Shown: piece after piece, positions 34,873 to 43,607 of the stretch | How positions within the stretch are numbered: the first letter of the stretch is position 1 | Layout: each line of letters opens with the position of its first letter | Origin: Balneolales bacterium | GTDB taxonomy: Bacteria > Bacteroidota > Rhodothermia > Balneolales > Natronogracilivirgulaceae | Assembly (NCBI GenBank): GCA_007132495.1 | Contig: SLOL01000049.1 | Coordinates: forward strand, 1-43,967 | Direction: 5' to 3' | Length of the DNA: 43,967 nt | Program-made: the position numbers and the translations under genes | The notes under the pieces: model-generated | The model's database searches: none | Told to the model about the DNA's origin: nothing | The model's input: the letters and a program-made list of their open reading frames with translations, nothing else

Positions 34873-36216
34873 ATGAAATATTTAATTGCGTCCGTCTCAA
34901 TCCTGATTTTTGCACTTTGGTCCTGCGACCCGGGTCCGGAGCCCGATGATCACACCGAAATCACTAAATGGCAGGATGATAAAACCGGGGCGGTCACTAT
35001 CACCTACGATGACAGCACGATCAACCATTTCCGGGTGGCTATTCCCCTGATGGAAGAACTGGGCATGCCGGGTACATTTTACATCATTACCGGGGCGGTA
35101 CCCGATTCGGAGCACAAGCCCGAGTTCATAGGTCGCCCGGTTGATGAGATCATTGAAGAATCGGGCCGTATCCCCACCAATGAAGAGAACTTTTTCGAGC
35201 GGGCCTCGGCCATACGGTATCTCGGCTATGAAGATGTTCATCATTACCACACCCGGGCCGGACAGCGATACGAACAGGGAAATTTCGAAGAGGCTATTGC
35301 CATCATCGACGAAGGGTATTCCAACGTCAGAGAGGGCAAGTATGCTCCCGACGACGATTTCGGCGCCTATCTGAACAGCGTATTATATGTGGAACCGGGA
35401 ACAGAGCTGATCACGTGGGAAGAACTTCGATCACTGGATGGCGATTTCCACGAATTCGGCAGTCATACCGTCACTCACCCCTACCTGGCCATAATGGATG
35501 AGGCCAATATCCTGTTCGAGTTGGAAAGAAGCAGGGAAGAGCTGCACAACCAACTCGGTCGTGCGCATACCTTCTCGGCCGAAGCACCTTTCGGGACTGA
35601 AGATGAACGGGTGATGGAGTATGTGTATGAAACCTATCCGGCAAACCGAAACCGTATGCCCGAACCGTTTCTTGAGGAATTGAATCGTGCCAGTCAGGAG
35701 GAACCGGGCGAATCGGAACAGGAGTATGTACAATGGCAACGCGGGCCGCTGACCGACACCCCGATGGAGCTGATGAAGTCATGGGTTGACACGACTCTGG
35801 CCCATGATAACATCTGGCTGGTTCTGGTATTCCACGGGGTGGAAGGGATCGGATGGGAGCCGAAGTCCGAGGAGGAGCTGAACACCTACTTCAGCTATAT
35901 CAATGAACATGAAGAAGACCTGTGGGTGGCCACATTTGAGGATGCCGCCAAGTATGTCCGGCAGCGGATGTATGCCGATCTCAGGTCGCTGACCGATGGT
36001 GACCGGCTGCGGGTGGATTTCACACACACACTTGACGAATGGTATACACTGCCCATGACGCTGAAAACCCGGATACCGGCCGGCTGGCAGTCGGTAGTGG
36101 TCGCTCAGGGAGATCAATCACAGCAACCGGAAGTACGCAGTGATAACAACGGTTCCTATATCCTTTATCGGGCACTGCCGAATGATGAACCGATCGTTAT
36201 TGAGCAAGCGGGTTGA
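34873..36216 (+). CDS. Polysaccharide deacetylase-like lipoprotein (NodB/CE4)
   Basis: This 447-residue exported lipoprotein has a lipobox (ALWSC, Cys18). The NodB-type domain carries TYDDS with Asp46/Asp47 (motif 1), SHTVTHP with metal ligands His198 and His202 (motif 2), and LVLVFHGVEGIGW (motif 5 region). About 100 residues are inserted between the first strand and motif 2, with several Glu-rich segments; the C-terminal 90 residues form an extra beta domain. Removal of acetyl groups from chitin-like oligomers would feed the adjacent exo-glucosaminidase. The specific substrate is not shown. Its 3' end overlaps the convergent gene by 20 bp. Confidence 0.85.
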   Translation: MKYLIASVSILIFALWSCDPGPEPDDHTEITKWQDDKTGAVTITYDDSTINHFRVAIPLMEELGMPGTFYIITGAVPDSEHKPEFIGRPVDEIIEESGRIPTNEENFFERASAIRYLGYEDVHHYHTRAGQRYEQGNFEEAIAIIDEGYSNVREGKYAPDDDFGAYLNSVLYVEPGTELITWEELRSLDGDFHEFGSHTVTHPYLAIMDEANILFELERSREELHNQLGRAHTFSAEAPFGTEDERVMEYVYETYPANRNRMPEPFLEELNRASQEEPGESEQEYVQWQRGPLTDTPMELMKSWVDTTLAHDNIWLVLVFHGVEGIGWEPKSEEELNTYFSYINEHEEDLWVATFEDAAKYVRQRMYADLRSLTDGDRLRVDFTHTLDEWYTLPMTLKTRIPAGWQSVVVAQGDQSQQPEVRSDNNGSYILYRALPNDEPIVIEQAG

Positions 36217-37021
36217 CCGTCAGTATTGACCGCCAGAGTTCCGTTTTAATCACATCACGGGATGCACCGGTACGCGAAAAATAATCCTGAAGCTCTGAAT
36301 CCGATTTATCGGGGTGGGCGATACGGGCAAGGTCCATCCCGACCGAGCCCTCGATGTCCCCGAGTTTGCCATAGTAGTCAATGGTGCTATATGTGTAATT
36401 GCGGGCATCTCCTCCGGGCTTGACCAGTGTGTACATCGCCCAGCTGTTCAGGATATCCGTATCCAGACGAACACGGTGAATCGGTCCCCAAAAATCCAGC
36501 TCCATCGCCGTGTGTTCACCGGTACCGCCTCTGGAGTCCATGTAGTTTTTCGTGATGTATGCTCCGGTGTGAATATTTACATCCTCGCCTGTGACCTCTC
36601 CTTCCACCTGCCAGAGTTCGCTATTGACCGTCTCGGATCCGGCCCGCAGGTTTCTTTTCAATTCATTGAGTTCTTCACCGGGAAATACGGTGGTAATTAC
36701 ATCATCAGAGTAGCTGCTGTAAATATTACGAAAATCATCAAACGTATGAATAATCACAAAGTTATAAGAGGCACCGGGCTCATGGATCAACACTTCGTAC
36801 ATACTCCAGTTTGTGATGACCCCGCGTTGCAGTCGCTCTTCGTGAACAGGCTTCCAGAGCTCCTCCATCATCTGCAGAAAATCAGTTATGTCATCCGGAG
36901 CCACTTTCAGGTAATCGATTTGCAAATAGACCGACCGGGCTTCCTGCCGCGCATCGGACAAAGTGAAGAGACCTGCCAGTAAACTAATCGCTATAACACC
37001 AAATACTTTTTTACCTGTCAT
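36197..37021 (-). CDS. Secreted protein with a duplicated ABM-like domain
   Basis: A signal peptide (residues 1-24) is followed by two related units in 274 residues. Unit 1 (about 30-105) includes ELWKPVHEERL, WSMYEVLIHEPGASYNF and HTFDDF. Unit 2 (about 148-225) includes DFWGPIHRVRL, WAMYTLVKPGGDARNY and STIDYYG. The pattern of W-x-P-(I/V)-H, W-x-MY and a strand ending in D resembles dimeric alpha/beta-barrel (ABM/stress-responsive) folds, so the pair could form a one-chain barrel. No catalytic residues are recognised. It lies downstream of the BCCT transporter gene in the same direction, after 134 bp. Confidence 0.7.
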   Translation of the reverse strand: MTGKKVFGVIAISLLAGLFTLSDARQEARSVYLQIDYLKVAPDDITDFLQMMEELWKPVHEERLQRGVITNWSMYEVLIHEPGASYNFVIIHTFDDFRNIYSSYSDDVITTVFPGEELNELKRNLRAGSETVNSELWQVEGEVTGEDVNIHTGAYITKNYMDSRGGTGEHTAMELDFWGPIHRVRLDTDILNSWAMYTLVKPGGDARNYTYSTIDYYGKLGDIEGSVGMDLARIAHPDKSDSELQDYFSRTGASRDVIKTELWRSILTVNPLAQ

Positions 37022-37155
37022 GATTTCGTGAATTGAAGAATGGAAAATTTTTATTCAAACCGGTATGATCAGCAAATCTGCTTTATTCCGGTGGTGGACT
37101 ACGGGATATTATAGGATTCCGGGGAGAGCCGCAATAATATATACGGTATGGAAGA

Positions 37156-38691
37156 TCATCGGTCGTCTGAAAGTCCATCCTGCATCTGTGTGTCTGAAGT
37201 ATCGGTCATCGATGCTTCGTATTTCAACCCCTTGTACAGGCTCCTGCACATCAACAGCATAATCACTGTAAACGGCAGAGCAGCGGTAATGGCCATCTTT
37301 TGCAGAGCCTCCAGACCGCCGGCATAGAGCAGTACTGCAGCCGTACCGGAAATTACCAATCCCCAAATGATTTTTTTGTACGCGGGTGGATGAAGTTTCC
37401 CACCCGAGGTCATCATGGAGAGTACAAATGTTGCCGAATCGGCGGAAGTAATGAAAAAAATCGACAGCAGGAGAATAGCAACCCCACTCAGCAACGGAGT
37501 AAGGGGATAGTATTCAAACAGAAGAAAGAGCCCGATCGAGACATCGGCGGCGATGGTTTCGGCAATATCGGCCTGCCTGTTCAGCTCCACATCAAAGGCG
37601 GCTCCACCGAAGGTACTGAACCACACAAAAGTAAGCAGTACCGGTACAATAAGAGCACCACCGACAAACTCCCGGATGGTTCTGCCGCGTGAAATACTGG
37701 CCACGAACAGACCTACAAATGGCGCCCATGCAATCCACCAGGCCCAGTAAAACAGGGTCCATGACTGCGTCCACTCGTATCCCCGAAAAGGGTTGGTTGA
37801 CAAGCTCATATTGACAAAATCGGAGGAGAATGCCGCGATAGTCTGTGTAAAGATATTCAGGATATAGACCGTCGGACCGACTATGAGCATGAATCCCAGC
37901 AGTGTCAGTGCCAGGATAATATTGGTTTTACTAAGAATCTGAATCCCCTTGTCAATACCGGTCATGGTTGATATCATGAACAGAACGGTGACTACAGCGA
38001 TGACGGCAAATGTTTCACCAAGTCCTGCTTCAAATCCGAATACTTCGCCGAGTCCGGTTGTAATCTGCATGGCACCGAGTCCGAGTGAGGTGACGATACC
38101 GAATATGGTGGCGAACACGCCCAGAATATCAATCAGATACCCCGGCAGGCCGTAGATCCGGTCGCCGATAAGCGGATAAAAACAGCTTGAAATCAAAGGC
38201 GGCATCCCGCGACGGAACGAGAAGTAGGCAATACAGAGGCTCATCGTGATATAAATGGCCCATGGCTGAATGCCCCAGTGAAAAAAACTGTATTTCATTG
38301 CAAACCGGGCGGCTTCACCGGAACGGGTTTCAATATATTCCGGGGGGTTGAGGAAATGGCTCATCGGCTCGGCTACTCCCCAGAATATGAGTCCGATACC
38401 CATTCCGGCCGCAAACAGCATGCTGAACCATCCAAAATAGGAAAATTGTGGCTTTTCATGTTGTTTACCAAGCTTAAATGTGCCGTATTTGCTCAGGGCC
38501 AGCCATATATTAAAGATGAGAAAAATAAAGGCCGCAACCAGATAGCCCCATCCGAACATTTCGAGAATCTGTTCGTGTAGAAAAGTGGCAAATGCAAACA
38601 GTAGGTCCGGGTAAAAGATCCCCGGTATGGCAAAGGCCAATACAAGAATCAGGGAGACCACAAATACCATATTGTCTTTCAGCTTTTCCAT
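37156..38691 (-). CDS. BCCT-family betaine/carnitine/choline transporter
   Basis: This 511-residue inner-membrane carrier has twelve predicted membrane segments. It imports compatible solutes such as glycine betaine, usually with Na+. The glycine-rich substrate loop is AAGMGIGLIFWGVAEPM (about 96-110), and the aromatic betaine box is FYWAWWIAWAPFVGLFVA followed by ISRGRTIREFV. The cytosolic C-tail is short and acidic, unlike the long basic sensor tail of BetP. ATG 38691 is used (a TTG one codon upstream is possible). The UspA gene ends 7 bp upstream. Confidence 0.95.
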   Translation of the reverse strand: MEKLKDNMVFVVSLILVLAFAIPGIFYPDLLFAFATFLHEQILEMFGWGYLVAAFIFLIFNIWLALSKYGTFKLGKQHEKPQFSYFGWFSMLFAAGMGIGLIFWGVAEPMSHFLNPPEYIETRSGEAARFAMKYSFFHWGIQPWAIYITMSLCIAYFSFRRGMPPLISSCFYPLIGDRIYGLPGYLIDILGVFATIFGIVTSLGLGAMQITTGLGEVFGFEAGLGETFAVIAVVTVLFMISTMTGIDKGIQILSKTNIILALTLLGFMLIVGPTVYILNIFTQTIAAFSSDFVNMSLSTNPFRGYEWTQSWTLFYWAWWIAWAPFVGLFVASISRGRTIREFVGGALIVPVLLTFVWFSTFGGAAFDVELNRQADIAETIAADVSIGLFLLFEYYPLTPLLSGVAILLLSIFFITSADSATFVLSMMTSGGKLHPPAYKKIIWGLVISGTAAVLLYAGGLEALQKMAITAALPFTVIMLLMCRSLYKGLKYEASMTDTSDTQMQDGLSDDR

Positions 38692-38698
38692 CAATATC

Positions 38699-39502
38699 TC
38701 AGGTTAAAATCAAAACGGAGCTGTAAACCTTGTGCGGAACGGCCTCGGCTGTAGACCCGAGCAGCTTATCCATTGGTTTCTTTTTGTCATTACGCCCGAT
38801 GATGATCAGATCGGCATTCATTTTCCGTGCATTGCGGGAGATTTGTGATCGTATGGAGCCGGTGACGAGTATTGTATCAATGTGCTTATACCGGTTCCGG
38901 CATTTTCCGGCAAGTTGATCCATCTTTTCCTGAACCTTGCGTCTGTGTTCATCATCGGCTACCGGGTCCGGAGCCCGCTCCCTGACGTGCAGAAAATAGA
39001 GGGTATGCGCCTTGAAAGGGACCGAAGTCAGATAGGGGAGCACCTTTTCATCCGTCTGTTTGCAATCCGTGGCATAGACCACGATATCCGGCTTGCTACC
39101 GGCATCTCGAAATGACGATTTTTTGAATATGAGTGTCGGATAACTGCAAATACGAAGGATATCAATATCCGGGCTGCTGAGAATGGTACGTTTGATCACA
39201 TTTTTGCGCTTCCAGGGAATGGTTATATAATCAGGTTTGTGCTGCTCCACCAACCGGCACACCTCATGGGCGATACTTCCATGACCTAACACATAATCCG
39301 TCTTCAATCCATGGCCATGCATGTCTTCGGCAATACTTTCCAGTGCCGATGTCACCTCTTGCCTCTTTTTACCGGACTCGTTCTGCATAATATGGCACAA
39401 CAATACTTTTTCTGTTCCAAGTCGTATTATAAATGCGGTCAAATTCCTCAACTTCTGGTGCGGCTCTTTCAGGCTGAGTGGCAGAAGGGTTGTTTTGAGC
39501 AT
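38699..39502 (-). CDS. Universal stress protein with two Usp domains
   Basis: This cytosolic protein is made of two UspA-like domains (about 1-130 and 140-267 from ATG 39502). The second ends in the nucleotide-binding signature DLIIIGRNDKKKPMDKLLGSTAEAVPHKVYSSVLIL, written here only as its parts: IIIGRN, then LLGST and the final strand. The first domain lacks a complete GX2GX9G(S/T) motif. The frame is open to an ATG at 39610, but the family N-terminus fits ATG 39502, where a beta strand (TTLLPLSL) begins. It is the promoter-proximal gene of a pair with the BCCT transporter, suggesting joint induction under osmotic stress. Confidence 0.85.
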   Translation of the reverse strand: MLKTTLLPLSLKEPHQKLRNLTAFIIRLGTEKVLLCHIMQNESGKKRQEVTSALESIAEDMHGHGLKTDYVLGHGSIAHEVCRLVEQHKPDYITIPWKRKNVIKRTILSSPDIDILRICSYPTLIFKKSSFRDAGSKPDIVVYATDCKQTDEKVLPYLTSVPFKAHTLYFLHVRERAPDPVADDEHRRKVQEKMDQLAGKCRNRYKHIDTILVTGSIRSQISRNARKMNADLIIIGRNDKKKPMDKLLGSTAEAVPHKVYSSVLILT

Positions 39503-39739
39503 TATTCCGGAAATACTTTTTATATGTAATGGCGCAATGTTATTGACGAACTTCGTTGTAAGGTAAGAGTTTGTATCCGGAAGAACACGAATAAACCGCA
39601 ATTCGTCCATCCGGCACCGGCTCCGGCAATAAATTCACCGAAAAAATACCTGAAAAGGGTTCATAGCTTACGAATGTGCAGGATTTATTAGATTATTTTG
39701 CTTCCAATTCCTTATATTGTGCCGTGCTGAAACTCCCGG

Positions 39740-39871
39740 CCAGATGACTGAAGTCTGGAATAAGTCCATGCCTGCTTTACCGATAAAATATTGTTGTAAA
39801 TGTTACAGGATGTGAACAACCCGGCTGAACCAGCATAAAACGGTGTCATCTCATATATACCGTTTTTTTTT
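39740..39871 (+). ncRNA. Structured leader or small RNA ending in an intrinsic terminator
   Basis: Four hairpins follow one another on the plus strand: CCAGA/TCTGG (39740-39758), GTTGT/ACAAC (39793-39820), GCTG/CAGC (39824-39834) and AAAACGGT/ACCGTTTT (39837-39866), the last running into nine T residues (39863-39871). No protein gene on this strand lies in front of it. It ends 47 bases before the outer-membrane protein gene. Either a 5' attenuator or an independent small RNA would fit. A weak -7-like TATATTGT lies at 39713-39720. I do not recognise a known riboswitch. Confidence 0.4.
39837..39871 (+). terminator. Intrinsic terminator upstream of the barrel gene
   Basis: AAAACGGT (39837-39844) pairs perfectly with ACCGTTTT (39859-39866) over a 14-base loop and continues into a run of nine Ts ending at 39871. 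It reads in the plus direction, towards the barrel gene. The minus-strand reading has only four Ts and would sit upstream of the UspA start, so it is not that gene's terminator. Confidence 0.72.
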
Positions 39872-39918
39872 CGGGTTTTAAAACGAATCATCAACAGGTT
39901 GAACTCTCAAAACAAACC

Positions 39919-41265
39919 ATGTATCGATATATCCATGATTGCCAGCGTTATGCCGCCCATCATAACCTTATAACGTCAAGAGTCATCTCTGTTTTGATCA
40001 TAATACTGCTGCTGATCGCAACAGCTCCTGCGGTTATATTTGCTTCTGCTCCAACCGAACTCTCAACGTTATCCTCTCGAAACTATGCAACAGAGGCGCG
40101 GCCAACACTGTATCTGGATTGCCAGCGCTGCGATTACAACCATATTCGCGAAGAGATCACCTTTGTCAATTATGTACGGGACCAGGAGCAGTCGGACATC
40201 CACCTCTTTATCACGGCACAGAGCACCGGTGACGGAGGAACAGAATACGAACTCTCGTTTATTGGAAGGAACGGGTTTGCCGAAATGAATTATACCTTCG
40301 CTCATACAACCGGGCGAGACATGACCTGGAGTGAAATTCGTGACAGTTTGAATGATGCTATTCGAATGGGGCTGGCTCCATTTATGATGAGAACACCGCT
40401 GGGAGACCGTTTTGCCCTGTCATACGACGAATTTGATGATGATGAGTGGGAGCAGCTGAATGACACGCACGACCCCTGGAATAACTGGGTGTTTCAGGTT
40501 TATGCCGGCCGCATGCAGCTGCGGATGGAGAGTAACCGAAGAGATTTCTCCTCCCGCTGGGGTTTTTTTGCTGACCGGGTAACTCATGATTGGAAACTGC
40601 GATTCCGGCCCTATTTCAACTACGACTTTGAAGAACTCGATCAAAGCGATGGTGAAACGGTTTCGAGTCATCGACACCGGCACGGAATCGACAGTTACGT
40701 AATCAAGAGCCTGACCGATCACTGGTCGGCCGGCTTCTTTGCTGATTATCAGACACGATTTGACCGGAACCTCAAACATGATCTGCAAATCAGCCCCGGA
40801 ATCGAATACAGTCTCTTCCCCTATCAGCAGGCCACCCGGAGGGCCATCATTTTCAGGTACAATCTCGGGTATAACCACCGGGACTACTATGATATGACGA
40901 TCTACGAGAAAGAGAATGAAAATCTGGTGAGGCAACGTTTGCTTGCCAGAGCCAGGTACCAGCAGCCCTGGGGCAGTATCTTTGCCGGCATTACCGGATC
41001 GCACTATTTTCATGATACCACACTCCGGCGGTTGCAGACCTTTACGCGGTTTTCATTACGTCTGGCAGAAGGCCTGAACCTGAGTCTGCAGACCGATTAT
41101 GATATCATACAGGATCAGTTGGCGTTGCGGGCAGGAGACCTGGATCTTGAGGACATCCTCCTTGCCCGGCAGGAGTTGGCCACCGATTATTCATTCCGTG
41201 TAATGGTCGCCATCTCCTATTCTTTCGGATCCGACTTTGCCAATATCGTGAATACCCGCTTTTAA
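39919..41265 (+). CDS. Outer-membrane beta-barrel protein with an N-terminal CxxC domain
   Basis: After a long charged n-region and signal segment (hydrophobic core about 22-40), residues 64-165 form a soluble domain: LYLDCQRCDYNHIREEI with Cys68 and Cys71, FVNYVRD and IHLFITAQ. From about 175 to 448 the sequence alternates amphipathic strands with aromatic girdles (WVFQVYAGRM, WKLRFRPYFNYDF, AIIFRYNLGYNHRDYYD), ending in a final Phe, as an outer-membrane barrel does. I recall similar proteins in Bacteroidota and Gemmatimonadota but know no function. A terminator-bearing leader precedes it; a small barrel gene follows 29 bp downstream. Confidence 0.78.
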   Translation: MYRYIHDCQRYAAHHNLITSRVISVLIIILLLIATAPAVIFASAPTELSTLSSRNYATEARPTLYLDCQRCDYNHIREEITFVNYVRDQEQSDIHLFITAQSTGDGGTEYELSFIGRNGFAEMNYTFAHTTGRDMTWSEIRDSLNDAIRMGLAPFMMRTPLGDRFALSYDEFDDDEWEQLNDTHDPWNNWVFQVYAGRMQLRMESNRRDFSSRWGFFADRVTHDWKLRFRPYFNYDFEELDQSDGETVSSHRHRHGIDSYVIKSLTDHWSAGFFADYQTRFDRNLKHDLQISPGIEYSLFPYQQATRRAIIFRYNLGYNHRDYYDMTIYEKENENLVRQRLLARARYQQPWGSIFAGITGSHYFHDTTLRRLQTFTRFSLRLAEGLNLSLQTDYDIIQDQLALRAGDLDLEDILLARQELATDYSFRVMVAISYSFGSDFANIVNTRF

Positions 41266-41294
41266 TGGTTTGGCTTTAAAAAAAACTCTTATTT

Positions 41295-41813
41295 ATGATG
41301 ACCTTATTGCGTTTTGGAATCCTTTTGCTGACTCTTTTTTTGGGGACTGCTACTGCGGTAACGGCACAGGAGCTTGAACAAGAACACACCCAAACCCGGT
41401 ACTGGGTGCACTATACCCAGGGATTTTCAACAATGGGAGCCGGATCCGCTGTCGGCCTGTCGGTGGATTACAGCCGCCATGTCTTCTCCATTCGAACCAG
41501 TGCCACCGACAGGATACCCGGTAACGGCACCTGGGACGTGGGCATGATGTACGGTCGCTCCGTATTTCTGGGCTCGATGTACGTCTCCGGCGGGGTGGGT
41601 TTTTCGGTTATTGCCGGAGAACAATATTCCGGGCTGATCGGTGGAAATGCGGATGGTACCATGGAACCCATGCTGGCATTTCCGGTTGAAGGTCATCTCT
41701 CATTTCCCCTGACCCGTTTTGCGGCAATCGGCGTTTATTCCTTCCTCAACATCAACACCAATCAACCTTTTGGAGGTGTAGGCGCCGCCATCCGTATCGG
41801 GCGGGTAAAGTGA
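41295..41813 (+). CDS. Small secreted beta-rich protein, probable outer-membrane barrel
   Basis: This 172-residue protein has a clear signal peptide (MMTLLRFGILLLTLFLG, cleavage near TAQ-E at 25). The mature part is strand-rich and Gly/Ser-rich (AGSAVGLSVDYSRHVFSIR, GMMYGRSVFLGSMYVSGG) with a repeat of short hydrophobic/aromatic strands, consistent with an eight-strand barrel or surface beta protein. It is 29 bp after the larger barrel gene and probably cotranscribed. Its stop lies 3 bp from the convergent lepB stop. Confidence 0.7.
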   Translation: MMTLLRFGILLLTLFLGTATAVTAQELEQEHTQTRYWVHYTQGFSTMGAGSAVGLSVDYSRHVFSIRTSATDRIPGNGTWDVGMMYGRSVFLGSMYVSGGVGFSVIAGEQYSGLIGGNADGTMEPMLAFPVEGHLSFPLTRFAAIGVYSFLNINTNQPFGGVGAAIRIGRVK

Positions 41814-41816
41814 CCG

Positions 41817-42917
41817 TTAATTGATCCGGTTCAGCATTCTGCGGAAACGTGGCATAAACCGCTCGCCGTCCCAGGAAAAGTAGATGACCCAGGCACGACC
41901 GACGATGTGGTCTTCCGGGACAAAACCCCAGAACCTGCTGTCTTCGCTGTTGTCACGACTGTCACCGACCATGAAGTAATAATCCTGCTGAACGGTATAT
42001 TGATCCGTGGTATCCCCGTTGATCACAAACAGATCGTCGGTCCTGATCACTTCGTTATCTTCATATCGGGTTACAATATCGGCATACAGATGCCACGTCT
42101 CATCGGAAATCGTTACGGCCTGCCCTTCAAAAGGCACCACAAATTCGGGCATATGATGGTAGTTTCCCGAAAATCCCTGGGCGAAGGTAAATGGCTGCCG
42201 GGCAAAATCATTAGATGTAACAGGCAATACAAAGGGCTGCACGTCATCCACTTCCGGCCATCCGGTCATCTCCGAAGCCACTTCCCCGGTCATATTGATC
42301 CGGTATCTGTTATCGGACGACTGCAACACCCTTCCACCGGAAGATCGGACCTTGCTCGGACTCAAGCGCAGGCGTTCACGCACCTGGACGATGTACTGCT
42401 GCTCATAGGTTTCTTCCATCGTCTCCGGTTCACCATTCACGTACAAAACTTTGTCCCTGATGCCCAGGGTATCTCCGGCAATACCGACGGCGCGCTTGAT
42501 ATAATTGGTTTTTTGCGAGACGGCATCGTCATCGACAGGGTAGTTGAATACCAGAATATCATCCCGGCGGACATCCATGAAACCCGGCAGCCGAAACCAT
42601 GGCAAATTCAGGTTCTGTATGTACACGCCGGTAAACGGTATACCGACGGTCATGGGGGTTCGGGCTCCATAATGCATTTTTGAGACCAGCAGAAAGTCGC
42701 CGGTCAGCAGTGTTGACTCCATGGAGGGAGTGGGAATGCGATATGCTTCCAGAAACAGCGCCCTGATGATCAGTGCTGCCACGGCAGCAAATAAAATGGC
42801 ATCCAGCCATTCACGGGCCCAGGATTTGGCTCTGGTATTGTCCTGCCTGGCTTTTTGGTCGAGCGCCTGGCGTCGGGCTTTCTGTTTTTTTGATGTTTCT
42901 TCTTTTTTTCCAGCCAA
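41817..42917 (-). CDS. lepB: Signal peptidase I
   Basis: This 366-residue inner-membrane protease removes signal peptides from Sec-exported proteins. A Lys/Arg/Gln-rich N-terminus precedes one membrane segment (about 38-58). The nucleophile is Ser65 (IPTPSMESTLL) and the general base Lys141 (NYIKRAVGIAGDTL); box E is MVGDSRDNSEDSRFWGFVP. It is larger than E. coli-type enzymes in the region between the base and box E (about 165-300), which is strand-rich, as in other Bacteroidota. The only sensible start is TTG at 42917; a stop lies a few codons upstream. It follows the secreted hypothetical gene. Confidence 0.96.
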   Translation of the reverse strand: MAGKKEETSKKQKARRQALDQKARQDNTRAKSWAREWLDAILFAAVAALIIRALFLEAYRIPTPSMESTLLTGDFLLVSKMHYGARTPMTVGIPFTGVYIQNLNLPWFRLPGFMDVRRDDILVFNYPVDDDAVSQKTNYIKRAVGIAGDTLGIRDKVLYVNGEPETMEETYEQQYIVQVRERLRLSPSKVRSSGGRVLQSSDNRYRINMTGEVASEMTGWPEVDDVQPFVLPVTSNDFARQPFTFAQGFSGNYHHMPEFVVPFEGQAVTISDETWHLYADIVTRYEDNEVIRTDDLFVINGDTTDQYTVQQDYYFMVGDSRDNSEDSRFWGFVPEDHIVGRAWVIYFSWDGERFMPRFRRMLNRIN

Positions 42918-42953
42918 CTCTGTGTCGGTTAAAGGTTATTTGGGGTAAAAATC

Positions 42954-43592
42954 TCACTTAAGTGTTTCAGGCCGGCTAACCTTGTCGTTTGAAAATTCTC
43001 CGTTGCGATAACGCACAAGGTACCACTGACGCTCAGTCAATTCATAAAAATGATCTTCGTATTCAGCCAGCTCGTTGATATCCATCAGCTTCCTGGTGAG
43101 GGTGCGCTTGATTTCCGGCATCAAATCCACATAGCGACTCGCTCCGACAAATACCACCCCACTACCAAACGGCCCGTCAATATCCAGTACCATCATGGGA
43201 ATTTCATCATCGATAACGAACCAATATTCAAATTGTATATAGTGTGCGGGCCGAAAGTTTGCCTGCCCGTAAAGATGCTTCAGCTTAACCGTCGGATCAC
43301 CGTATACTTTTTGTAGTCGTGCCCGGATCTCGCGTGTTGGAATACGATCGATCACCGTACTTCCCCGAAAACCGGCACCGGTCCACCGGATATCCCGGTA
43401 ACGCCGTTCAAAAGATTGGCGATTGGCATTATCCACTTTTACGATTTCTGGTTCGGCCAGCAAATCCCGGGGCTGCTGAACGGTCTTTTCTTCGGATGCC
43501 GGGGTGGGTGTGGCCGCCGGCAGTGTCAGTATGAAAAAGAGCACCAGCAATGCGGGTAATAGACGATCCGGTGTATTTGAAAATGTCGACAT
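42954..43592 (-). CDS. Secreted hypothetical protein
   Basis: A signal peptide (residues about 10-28, hydrophobic core ALLVLFFILTLPA) is followed by a Glu/Pro/Thr linker and a compact alpha/beta domain: VIDRIPTREIRARL, KHLYGQANFRPAHYIQFEYWFVID and MVLDIDGPFGSGVVFVGASRY. I do not recognise the family. The ATG at 43592 is chosen over a TTG two codons upstream. It sits between lepA and lepB, 15 bp after lepA, and is probably cotranscribed with both. The domain ends in a C-terminal helix-strand with many Tyr and Arg residues. Confidence 0.72.
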   Translation of the reverse strand: MSTFSNTPDRLLPALLVLFFILTLPAATPTPASEEKTVQQPRDLLAEPEIVKVDNANRQSFERRYRDIRWTGAGFRGSTVIDRIPTREIRARLQKVYGDPTVKLKHLYGQANFRPAHYIQFEYWFVIDDEIPMMVLDIDGPFGSGVVFVGASRYVDLMPEIKRTLTRKLMDINELAEYEDHFYELTERQWYLVRYRNGEFSNDKVSRPETLK

Positions 43593-43607
43593 AGGCAATT
43601 CAGCTGT

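Noticed and set aside
39837-39871. Terminator of the UspA gene
   Set aside because: The UspA gene runs leftward and starts in this region, so a terminator here cannot be its own. The T-tract faces the plus strand.
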